Assembly (NCBI GenBank): GCA_003557445.1
Contig: PWOK01000160.1
Span: 1-5,394, forward strand
Source of the DNA: Halanaerobiaceae bacterium
GTDB lineage: Bacteria > Bacillota_F > Halanaerobiia > Halanaerobiales > CSSED10-376
DNA length: 5,394 bases
Direction: 5' to 3'
The notes below the pieces were generated by a model. That model saw only the letters and a program-made list of their open reading frames with translations. It was not told the DNA's origin and made no database searches. The translations under genes and the position numbers were made by a program. This document shows positions 1 through 5,296 of this stretch, in pieces (positions within the stretch are counted from its first letter, which is position 1; every line of letters begins with the position of its first letter).

Positions 1-303
1 ACTAAACTTCCGAAGGATATAAAAAATAATGATGTCTATAAAACTTCTAAATTAATTTTAAGAAGAATTCCGGCCGGAACTTTTATAATGGGTTCTCCAG
101 AAGATGAATATGGGAGAGAGGCAGAAGAAGTTCAGCATAAAGTAACTTTAACCAGAGATTTTTACCTGGGAATTTATCCTGTAACTCAAAAACAGTGGGA
201 AAATATAATGGGTTATAATAACAGCCTTTTCAGAGGAACAATGGTTCCAGTTGATAATATAGAATGGGAAGAATGCAGAAAAGGTGAGTGGCCCCCAAAA
301 TAG
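1..303 (+). CDS. Truncated FGE-sulfatase (SUMF1-like) domain protein, 3' part only; possibly a gene remnant
   Basis: The frame is open from base 1, so the gene starts outside the window; 100 codons precede the TAG. Residues 19-32 (LILRRIPAGTFIMGS, with the PAGTFIMGS core) and 46-70 (H-KVTLTRDFYLGIYPVTQKQWENIMG) are the typical N-terminal strands of the formylglycine-generating enzyme/sulfatase-modifying fold. VPVDNIEWEEC (82-92) matches the usual 'PV.nVsW.dA' segment. The family domain normally runs to about 220-260 residues, but here it breaks after roughly 70 and ends in an unrelated tail, RKGEWPPK. The central RLPTEAEWEYAA-type segment, the GNV-EW segment and the C-terminal catalytic cysteines are therefore absent, and the fragment cannot act as an FGE oxidase. 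Many family members are non-catalytic ligand-binding C-type-lectin-like domains, which may be the ancestral role here. The ATG at codon 30 lies inside the domain and is not a credible start. The stop overlaps a possible frameshift site leading into the DUF1566 frame. Family assignment is firm; whether the gene is functional is unclear. Confidence 0.75.
   Translation, partial: TKLPKDIKNNDVYKTSKLILRRIPAGTFIMGSPEDEYGREAEEVQHKVTLTRDFYLGIYPVTQKQWENIMGYNNSLFRGTMVPVDNIEWEECRKGEWPPK
294..303 (+). other. Candidate -1 ribosomal frameshift site (C_CCA_AAA followed by TAG)
   Basis: In the frame of the FGE fragment the codons read CCC-CCA-AAA-TAG. Bases 294-300 form the heptamer C CCA AAA, which fits the X_XXY_YYZ rule for tandem -1 slippage, and the stop codon follows directly. 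After slippage the next codons are ATA GGT AAA GGA, which is the frame of the 665-residue DUF1566 protein and stays open to 2315. A Shine-Dalgarno-like AAGGTGAG (281-288) lies 5 bases upstream, a position at which such sequences stimulate -1 shifts in bacteria (as known for dnaX). I see no strong downstream hairpin. The C5A4 tract could equally mark an indel mutation or a sequence error. The heptamer is seen; its use is inferred. Confidence 0.35.
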
Positions 304-305
304 GT

Positions 306-323
306 AAAGGAGGTAATAATTTG
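306..323 (+). promoter_or_regulatory. Strong Shine-Dalgarno plus TTG start of the DUF1566 protein
   Basis: AAAGGAGGT (306-314) is followed by a 6-base spacer and TTG (321-323). This is the best ribosome binding site in the area. It decides the start against the upstream GTG at 288, which has only AAAAGG three bases before it. It also sits just after the FGE stop codon (301-303), allowing coupled reinitiation. Confidence 0.75.
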
Positions 324-2318
324 AACGATTATTCATTTAAGTTTCCTGATACCGGTCAGGTGGATTGTTATGACCGAGAAGGGAAAATAACTAAACCGGT
401 GAAAAAAGATGATTATTATGGGCAGGATGGCTGCTTTACAAATAACCCGATGTCTTTTGTTAAACTAAATAAAAAGGGTGATATAATAAGTGATAGTTTT
501 TTTTGGCAGGAAGGGCTCAGAGCAGTAAAAGATAAAAATACAGGTTTAATCTGGGAGGTTAAATCACCAGAAGCAGGGGATGTGAATTATAGCCAAAAAA
601 AATATAACTGGCGGGATTCAAAAAACAGGTATCTTGAAAGGCTTAATCAAGAAAGTTATGCCGGTCGCAATGACTGGAGAATACCAAACCGTGATGAGCT
701 AAAATCTATTATTTCCTATGATCGAGAAAACCCTGCCCTGGATAGCTGGTATTTTCCCTATACTAATAATGGTCTCTACTGGACTTCATTTACCTATGAA
801 ATGCAACCAAACTTTGCTTATGTGGTTTCAATGGGATTGGGGGCAGCAACAGCAATTAGTAAAAAAAGCAAACTGTCAGTTAGAGCAGTTGCCGGGGGGA
901 GAGAAAGGTTATTTGGTCAACCTGACAGAGAAAGATTTGTCGATAATGGTGATGGTACCATCACTGATAGAGTGTTAAAACTAATGTGGCAAAAAGGTGA
1001 AAATGACCGAATGAACTGGTACGATGCTCTAAAAGATGTTAAAAAAATTGCCCCTGGTGGTTATAATGACTGGAGAATACCCAATATAAAAGAATTAAAT
1101 ACCATTCTTGATTTAAGTTTTAAGGATAATTGGTGGTATTTTAAAGAGTTTTTTCCGGCTGAGGGTTTAAAACCTCCATTATTGCATTATTTTTCATCTA
1201 CTTCTTTTCAAAACACATATGCCTGGGTAACTAATTTTTGTTATGGTTATGATGGTTATTATGCAAATAAAAATGCAACCCTTTTATATAGAGCAGTTAG
1301 AAATGTAGAGGATACTGTCAAAAAAGTAAAGGTTGTATTTAAGTTACCTGCCACGGGCCAACGAAAAGTTTATGATGACCGGGGGAATGTTTTAAAAAGT
1401 TTAGAAAAGGGTGATCGTTTCTATGGCCAGGATGGTTGTTATGGGCTAAATTCACTGTCATATACAAAATTAAGAGATAAAGGAGCAGAAATTGAAAAAA
1501 ATGTTACCTGGCAGCAGGGATTAAAAATGGTTAAAGATAATAATACCGGGTTAATCTGGGAAGTAAAATCACCCAATCATAATGACTTTAATTATTATAA
1601 TAATAAGTTCTCCTGGCAGGAAGCAAAATTGTTTATTAAAGAATTAAACAAAAGACAATATGGTGGTTTTGAAGATTGGAGAATGCCCAATAAAGAGGAA
1701 TTAAGAACAATTGTTGATTATGGTGAGCAGGATTTAACAATTAATCAAAAATATTTTCCCAATACTATCCCTGAATTTTATTGGTCTTCTGATAGGTATG
1801 AAGCTGACCCGAAGTTAATCTGGGGAATATATTTTGCTTATGGGTGTGGTATAGCTTATCTGGAAAATTTAAGATACTCATTACGGGCTGTAAGAGCAGG
1901 AGTTAATGATGCATTTGGTAATAAAGAAAAATATAAATTTATCGATAATGATGATGGAACAATTACAGACTTGAATACTGGTTTAATGTGGAAAAAGAAT
2001 GAATCTCCACCTTTAAATTTTGAAAAAGCCCTGGCATATTGTGAAAACTTAGAATTAGGAGGCTATAATGATTGGCGATTACCAGATCAAAAAGAGTTAG
2101 CAACACTATTAGATTTATCCTATCACAATAAAAACTGGTTCCATGAAAAATATTTTCCTGACACCGGGCTAAAACCTACTGGTTTTTATTTATCTTCCAG
2201 TACTTTTATTGATACTTTCGGCTGGGGAATAAACTTTCAGTTTGGTTATGATGGTTATTATGCTGATAAAAAATACGGTGAATATTACTTTAGGCCGGTT
2301 AGAAATGTGATTAGTTAG
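321..2318 (+). CDS. Four-module DUF1566 (Lcl C-terminal domain-like) repeat protein
   Basis: This 665-residue protein is made only of DUF1566-type modules, the C-type-lectin-like fold known from the C-terminus of the Legionella Lcl adhesin. Module A1 covers about 6-192, B1 about 206-328, A2 about 340-527 and B2 about 540-662. Each A module opens with a DTGQ/ATGQ segment, then YD-x-x-G and YGQDGC (33-38, 368-373), then GLIWEVKSP (75-83, 410-418), DWR-x-PN (118-123, 452-457) and YW(T/S)S (153-156, 487-490). Each B module carries F(V/I)DN-x-DGTITD (206-216, 540-550), LMW(Q/K)K, GGYNDWR (247-253, 580-586), an SST or SSST segment and a closing VRN. A [signal]-DTGQ-DUF1566 order is common in exported proteins of this class, but from the TTG start there is no signal peptide. 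Either the protein is cytoplasmic or its N-terminus was supplied by the upstream FGE frame. Module B1 is slightly degenerate (RVLKLMW where B2 has LNTGLMW). Likely role: ligand or surface binding, by family analogy only. The 7TM receptor gene follows after 67 bases. Confidence 0.85.
   Translation: MNDYSFKFPDTGQVDCYDREGKITKPVKKDDYYGQDGCFTNNPMSFVKLNKKGDIISDSFFWQEGLRAVKDKNTGLIWEVKSPEAGDVNYSQKKYNWRDSKNRYLERLNQESYAGRNDWRIPNRDELKSIISYDRENPALDSWYFPYTNNGLYWTSFTYEMQPNFAYVVSMGLGAATAISKKSKLSVRAVAGGRERLFGQPDRERFVDNGDGTITDRVLKLMWQKGENDRMNWYDALKDVKKIAPGGYNDWRIPNIKELNTILDLSFKDNWWYFKEFFPAEGLKPPLLHYFSSTSFQNTYAWVTNFCYGYDGYYANKNATLLYRAVRNVEDTVKKVKVVFKLPATGQRKVYDDRGNVLKSLEKGDRFYGQDGCYGLNSLSYTKLRDKGAEIEKNVTWQQGLKMVKDNNTGLIWEVKSPNHNDFNYYNNKFSWQEAKLFIKELNKRQYGGFEDWRMPNKEELRTIVDYGEQDLTINQKYFPNTIPEFYWSSDRYEADPKLIWGIYFAYGCGIAYLENLRYSLRAVRAGVNDAFGNKEKYKFIDNDDGTITDLNTGLMWKKNESPPLNFEKALAYCENLELGGYNDWRLPDQKELATLLDLSYHNKNWFHEKYFPDTGLKPTGFYLSSSTFIDTFGWGINFQFGYDGYYADKKYGEYYFRPVRNVIS
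336..1337 (+). repeat. Internal duplication, copy 1 (modules A1+B1)
   Basis: Residues 6-339 of the DUF1566 protein align without large gaps to residues 340-662, with a near-constant offset of 333-335 residues. Shared anchors are GLIWEVKSP, DGTITD, GGYNDWR and GYDGYYA. DNA identity persists locally: the 21 bases at 1244-1264 are identical to 2243-2263. Confidence 0.85.
1338..2306 (+). repeat. Internal duplication, copy 2 (modules A2+B2)
   Basis: This second copy of the A-B module pair opens with FKLPATGQ, matching FKFPDTGQ of copy 1, and ends with VRN. The two copies are clearly diverged at the protein level, so the duplication is not recent, apart from short conserved DNA patches such as 2243-2263. 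Confidence 0.85.
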
Positions 2319-2333
2319 TGATTACAAAAAGAT

Positions 2334-2339
2334 TATAAT
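2334..2339 (+). promoter_or_regulatory. Possible -10 box upstream of the 7TM receptor gene
   Basis: A perfect TATAAT lies 46 bases before the receptor start, just after the DUF1566 stop. Positions 16-18 bases upstream hold no good TTGACA-like hexamer (best TAGTTA, 3 of 6), and there is no extended TG. In such AT-rich DNA this can be chance, so it is only a weak hint of an internal promoter. Confidence 0.2.
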
Positions 2340-2385
2340 TAAAAGCAGTTATGCCTGGATTGTTAGTTCAAAGGAGGGCTTTATA

Positions 2386-3582
2386 ATGAATTTAAGAAAG
2401 ACCATTATTTTAGCAGTAATTGTATTAATGTTTTTGCTTTGCCCGAGTGTAACTGTTTTTGCCCGGGACGGGTACTATTTAAATCAATGGGAATATAATC
2501 TGGATATAAATCAGCCGGGAAACTGGGTTTCTTTTACAAATGATATTTCTGAAAAAATAGATAAATTTGATTGGGTCTGGTTTAGAACTAAACTTCCAGC
2601 GGATAATATCTGGGGAGAACAGGCTAAACTTATTTTTCCTGCTTATAATAATGATTTTGAAATTTTTATGGACAATAGTTTAATATACAAAAGTTATGAA
2701 ACATTTAATAATAAAAAAAGAATTTTTGTTGAAAGTTACAATATTGTTGATTTGCCAGCAGAATTTAATGAAGAGTTTGTCTATTATAAAGTTAATATGC
2801 GTGATGGGCCGGTAGGCTTTTCAAAGTTTGATTATGCCTTTACTAATGCTGTTATTAATACCATGGAAGGGTATAAATATAATTTGTTGATTCAAAATAA
2901 AAATTTCATTTTTTCTCTGGTTATTGCGCTTCTTTTTGGTGTTCTTATGATCTTTGCAAGTTTTGCTTTATTCAGGAAACAAAAACTTAATCAAGAAAAA
3001 AAGAAATATAGAAAAGTATTATTAATTGTGGGAGGTTCTTTATTGTTTTATAGTTTGTCTCTTTTTGCAAACCAGGATTTACAATTTTTTCTGAGAGAAA
3101 AAATATATTTATGGCATTACTTTGCTTTTCTCTTTTTTATTATTTCCTCATTATTTGTTTATTATATGAAACACCTGGTAGAAAAAAGCCAGCTTTTTTC
3201 ACCATTAATTCCGAAAATACAAAGTATAATAATTAAGGGAGTTCTGGTTTATGCCGCCCTGATTTTTTTGTTGGATATTTTCAGGGTAAGCTCATTTTAT
3301 TCTTTTTATAGAATAACAAATGGGGTATACCTGCTTTTTATGCTTTTTAATTTAGTCCTGGTGATATATGGAGATAGAAAAGGTGATATAAAATTCAAAA
3401 TACTATCAAGAGGGCTCAAAGTGGCAATTATTGCGGGAGTTTTCCAGTCAGTTACAATTTTAATTGGCAGAGCAGGTACAGCAAGAGTTAATCAATGGAG
3501 TACTATTATATTTGTAATCGCCCTGTTTTTTACAATTGTTTATGAATACTTTGAAACATTTTATGAATTATCCCCACGCTAA
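2386..3582 (+). CDS. 7TMR-DISM-type seven-helix receptor without an output domain
   Basis: This 398-residue membrane protein starts at ATG behind AAGGAGGG (2371-2378, spacer 7). Residues 1-26 are a signal peptide (K5, hydrophobic core, V-F-A cleavage site). Cys19 lacks a small residue before it, so a lipobox is unlikely. Residues 27-165 form an extracellular beta-rich domain (WVWFRTKLPA 63-72, FEIFMDNSLIY 91-101, YYKVNMRDG 133-141) resembling the jelly-roll, carbohydrate-binding-like DISMED domains. Seven hydrophobic helices follow at about 173-196, 211-228, 241-261, 279-299, 311-328, 343-362 and 371-390, the 7TMR-DISM pattern. In this family the last helix normally leads through a coiled coil into a histidine kinase, GGDEF, cyclase or phosphatase domain. 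Here the protein stops eight residues after helix 7 (TFYELSPR). It must signal through a partner, or it is a truncated sensor. The next gene, 74 bases on, is an ion channel. Architecture is confident; the ligand is unknown. Confidence 0.8.
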   Translation: MNLRKTIILAVIVLMFLLCPSVTVFARDGYYLNQWEYNLDINQPGNWVSFTNDISEKIDKFDWVWFRTKLPADNIWGEQAKLIFPAYNNDFEIFMDNSLIYKSYETFNNKKRIFVESYNIVDLPAEFNEEFVYYKVNMRDGPVGFSKFDYAFTNAVINTMEGYKYNLLIQNKNFIFSLVIALLFGVLMIFASFALFRKQKLNQEKKKYRKVLLIVGGSLLFYSLSLFANQDLQFFLREKIYLWHYFAFLFFIISSLFVYYMKHLVEKSQLFSPLIPKIQSIIIKGVLVYAALIFLLDIFRVSSFYSFYRITNGVYLLFMLFNLVLVIYGDRKGDIKFKILSRGLKVAIIAGVFQSVTILIGRAGTARVNQWSTIIFVIALFFTIVYEYFETFYELSPR

Positions 3583-3656
3583 AGAAGAAAAAAGTAACGA
3601 AGTAATGTAACAGGTCTGGTTCTGAAAATATTAATTGAAAATAGAAAGGAAAAAAA

Positions 3657-4367
3657 ATGAACAAAATAATAAATATTTTTACTAAAATAATAATGGGTCC
3701 GGGGATGTCTGCGGATGAAAGGGAAATTAATTATTTGGCTGATTATAAATTAAAGAACGAAGTAAAAGCGGTGTGGAATGATCTAAAGGGACCCTCCTAT
3801 GGTATCGAAAGGATAATAAAACTTTTCCTTGTTCTGGTAAAGTATGTTTATCCCACAGTGTTAATAAATCTTATAATTAAAAAGTTAACTCCTTCCTGGC
3901 AAAAGCTTTCATTTGATATTTATCTTTGTTTAAAATTTTTCTGGTTATTAATGGTCTTGCTAATGGGCTGGTATGAAAATTTGCTAGTTGTCTGTTTTAC
4001 AATCTATTTAATTTCAGAAACAGTAATCTATATTTTAAATATTATAATATTCAAAAAAGCAGATAAATTTCCAATATCCTTTAGTCGTTCTATGATATTT
4101 TTGATGTTTAATTATATTCAAGTGGTGTTTTGTTTTGCCATAGTGTATTTAAAATGGGATCTTATAAATGCATCATTGACACCATTATCAGCACTGTATT
4201 ATAGTCTGGCAACAATGACAACTGTGGGGTATGGAGAGTATTATCCCCAACCTGGGGCTGGTCAGGTAGTAGTAATAATACAAATGATTAATTTGGCTTT
4301 TTTTGTTATGGTTTTTATAAACTATTTTTCGAGAAGTATTAAACATTCTAATACCGAAAGCTCTTAG
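3657..4367 (+). CDS. Potassium channel-like membrane protein (Ion_trans_2 pore)
   Basis: This 236-residue protein starts at ATG behind AGAAAGGA (3643-3650, spacer 6). The C-terminal half is a classic two-helix K+ channel pore: outer helix about 145-165, pore helix about 176-187, selectivity filter T188-T-V-G-Y-G-E194, inner helix about 202-224. The TVGYG signature indicates K+ selectivity. Upstream lie a polar, charged N-terminal segment (1-50) and hydrophobic stretches at about 54-75, 86-103 and 107-131. No helix has the regularly spaced arginines of a voltage sensor, and after the inner helix only about 12 polar residues remain, so there is no RCK/TrkA-N, cyclic-nucleotide or other ligand-gating domain. 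Gating is therefore unexplained. It lies 74 bases after the output-less receptor gene without a visible terminator between them, so co-transcription is plausible. Pore family is firm; ion selectivity and role are inferred. Confidence 0.85.
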   Translation: MNKIINIFTKIIMGPGMSADEREINYLADYKLKNEVKAVWNDLKGPSYGIERIIKLFLVLVKYVYPTVLINLIIKKLTPSWQKLSFDIYLCLKFFWLLMVLLMGWYENLLVVCFTIYLISETVIYILNIIIFKKADKFPISFSRSMIFLMFNYIQVVFCFAIVYLKWDLINASLTPLSALYYSLATMTTVGYGEYYPQPGAGQVVVIIQMINLAFFVMVFINYFSRSIKHSNTESS

Positions 4368-4382
4368 TGCTGGTTTTTGTTT
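4353..4382 (+). terminator. Weak terminator-like hairpin at the end of the channel gene
   Basis: ACC (4353-4355) and AGC (4359-4361) can pair with GCT (4369-4371) and GGT (4372-4374), leaving a GAA bulge and a 7-base loop. TTTTTGTTT follows. The stem is short and overlaps the TAG stop (4365-4367). It could attenuate transcription between the channel and flavoprotein genes, but a strong terminator is not supported. Confidence 0.25.
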
Positions 4383-4406
4383 AAAAAGGAATGTTAGTTC
4401 AGCCAA

Positions 4407-4412
4407 TATAAT
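4407..4412 (+). promoter_or_regulatory. Possible -10 box upstream of the flavoprotein gene
   Basis: A perfect TATAAT lies 75 bases before the flavoprotein ATG, downstream of the weak hairpin. No TTGACA-like hexamer is found at 16-18 bases upstream (TTAAAA is 20 bases away), and there is no extended TG. Its place in the 120-base gap makes a separate promoter reasonable but unproven. Confidence 0.25.
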
Positions 4413-4427
4413 TGCGTCAGAAAACGT

Positions 4428-4447
4428 TAACATAAGAATAAATGTTA
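4428..4447 (+). repeat. Small inverted repeat in the leader of the flavoprotein gene
   Basis: TAACAT (4428-4433) and ATGTTA (4442-4447) are perfect inverted repeats around an 8-base AT-rich centre. They lie 16 bases downstream of the TATAAT and 28 bases before the Shine-Dalgarno sequence (4476-4482). The position would suit an operator for a dimeric repressor. Six-base arms in AT-rich DNA are also expected by chance. Confidence 0.25.
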
Positions 4448-4487
4448 TTTGGGGATAAATTTTTCCATATTTGGCAGGAGGTAAATT

Positions 4488-5267
4488 ATGAGAAATAAAA
4501 AGTGTTTAATTATTCATGGTAGTGTTCGAAAAGGAAACACATATAAGGTAACACAAATAGTAAGGGAATATATTAAAGATAAAGGTAAAGAAAACATTGA
4601 TATTGAGGAAGTTTTTTTGGGTAAGATGGATTTTTCTTTTTGTGTTAGCTGTCATCAATGTTTATTAGTGGGAGAGCATAGGTGTCCGCATTATAAAGTG
4701 ATTAAACCCTTAGTTAAAAAAATTGAAGAGGTAGATGCTTTAATCTTAACAAGTCCGGTTTATTCCCGTCAGTTATCAGCTTTAGTAAAATGCTTTATTG
4801 ATCATATTTCGTATTTTTTTCATAGACCACAGTTTTTCGTTAAAAAAGCAATGGTTATTGCTACTGCAACAGCTAAAGGTTCAAAGGAAACTACTAATTA
4901 TATGGCTGAACTTTTAAGAAATTGGGGTTTTAATTATGTAGAAAAAGTACCAATATTTTGTCATAGTTTAAAGTATAAGACTGATTTTAAAGAAGTTAAA
5001 TTTATAGAAAAGAAAGCAGAAAATTTTTATAAAGAAATTTTTTCAGGAAAATCATACAAACCTGGTTTTAAAAGACTTGTTTATTTTAATACTTGGCGAG
5101 CACTTATTTCTTCAAATAAAACAGATAAAAAAGCAGACTATAAATATTGGCAGGAAACAAAAATGCTTGATAAACCTTATAATGACAATATTCCTTTAGG
5201 TTTTTTTAAAAAAACATTTGGAGAGATTATTTTTAGAATTTTTAAAAGAATAATAAATAATAAATGA
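4488..5267 (+). CDS. Flavodoxin-fold NAD(P)H-dependent oxidoreductase, probable iron-sulfur flavoprotein
   Basis: This 259-residue protein starts at ATG behind AGGAGGT (4476-4482, spacer 5). It has the FMN_red/Flavodoxin_2 fold: strand 1 CLIIHGSVRKGNT (6-18) with the FMN phosphate-binding loop GSVRKGNT, DALILTSPVYSRQLSALVKCFIDH (83-106) with the SPVY flavin loop, and strand AMVIATATAKGS (121-132). Between strands 2 and 3, C52-X2-C55-X2-C58-X7-C66 forms a compact cysteine motif like the 4Fe-4S site of archaeal iron-sulfur flavoprotein Isf. It probably transfers electrons between an Fe-S cluster and FMN in the cytoplasm of an anaerobe. A C-terminal extension (about 185-259) includes DYKYWQETKMLDKPY (217-231), a Y-W-(5)-LDK-Y arrangement I recall from clostridial-type relatives. 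It ends in a basic, amphipathic stretch (239-259) that could touch the membrane. The substrate is unknown. No functional link to the upstream channel is evident; the 120-base gap suggests separate control. Confidence 0.85.
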   Translation: MRNKKCLIIHGSVRKGNTYKVTQIVREYIKDKGKENIDIEEVFLGKMDFSFCVSCHQCLLVGEHRCPHYKVIKPLVKKIEEVDALILTSPVYSRQLSALVKCFIDHISYFFHRPQFFVKKAMVIATATAKGSKETTNYMAELLRNWGFNYVEKVPIFCHSLKYKTDFKEVKFIEKKAENFYKEIFSGKSYKPGFKRLVYFNTWRALISSNKTDKKADYKYWQETKMLDKPYNDNIPLGFFKKTFGEIIFRIFKRIINNK

Positions 5268-5296
5268 GATATCCAGAAGTTTGCTTTTATTATTCT
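5247..5296 (+). terminator. AT-only inverted repeat at the end of the flavoprotein gene
   Basis: AGAATAATAAA (5247-5257) is perfectly inverted as TTTATTATTCT (5286-5296), an 11-base stem with a 28-base loop spanning the TGA stop (5265-5267). An overlapping register, 5256-5264 with 5286-5294, gives a 9-base stem and a 21-base loop. T-rich sequence follows. With nearly no G-C pairs the hairpin would be weak; it may act as a poor terminator or an mRNA 3' end. Confidence 0.25.

Noticed and set aside
288..320. GTG at 288 as start of the DUF1566 protein
   Set aside because: It has only AAAAGG three bases upstream, whereas TTG 321 has AAAGGAGGT with ideal spacing. The extra 11 residues add no signal peptide or family motif.
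148..336. 62-codon open frame on the minus strand
   Set aside because: It is antisense to the FGE fragment, has no ribosome binding site or family motif, and its composition reflects the opposite-strand codons.
718..978. 86-codon open frame on the plus strand inside the DUF1566 gene
   Set aside because: It lies entirely within the well-supported DUF1566 repeat frame, which shows clear module conservation here; this is an out-of-frame shadow.
1900..2318. DUF1566/C-type-lectin fold as a target of a diversity-generating retroelement
   Set aside because: Such folds are common retroelement targets, but the window has no reverse transcriptase and no near-identical template/variable repeat with adenine-specific differences. 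The internal repeats differ at all bases, as ordinary divergence would give.
2361..4401. 10-base direct repeat TGTTAGTTCA at 2361-2370 and 4392-4401, upstream of two genes
   Set aside because: The two copies sit at different distances from the starts (15 and 86 bases) and on different sides of the TATAAT boxes. A 10-base match in AT-rich DNA is likely chance.
4188..4433. 81-codon open frame on the minus strand
   Set aside because: It covers the selectivity-filter and inner-helix region of the channel on the other strand and has a low-complexity Y-rich stretch; no sign of a gene.
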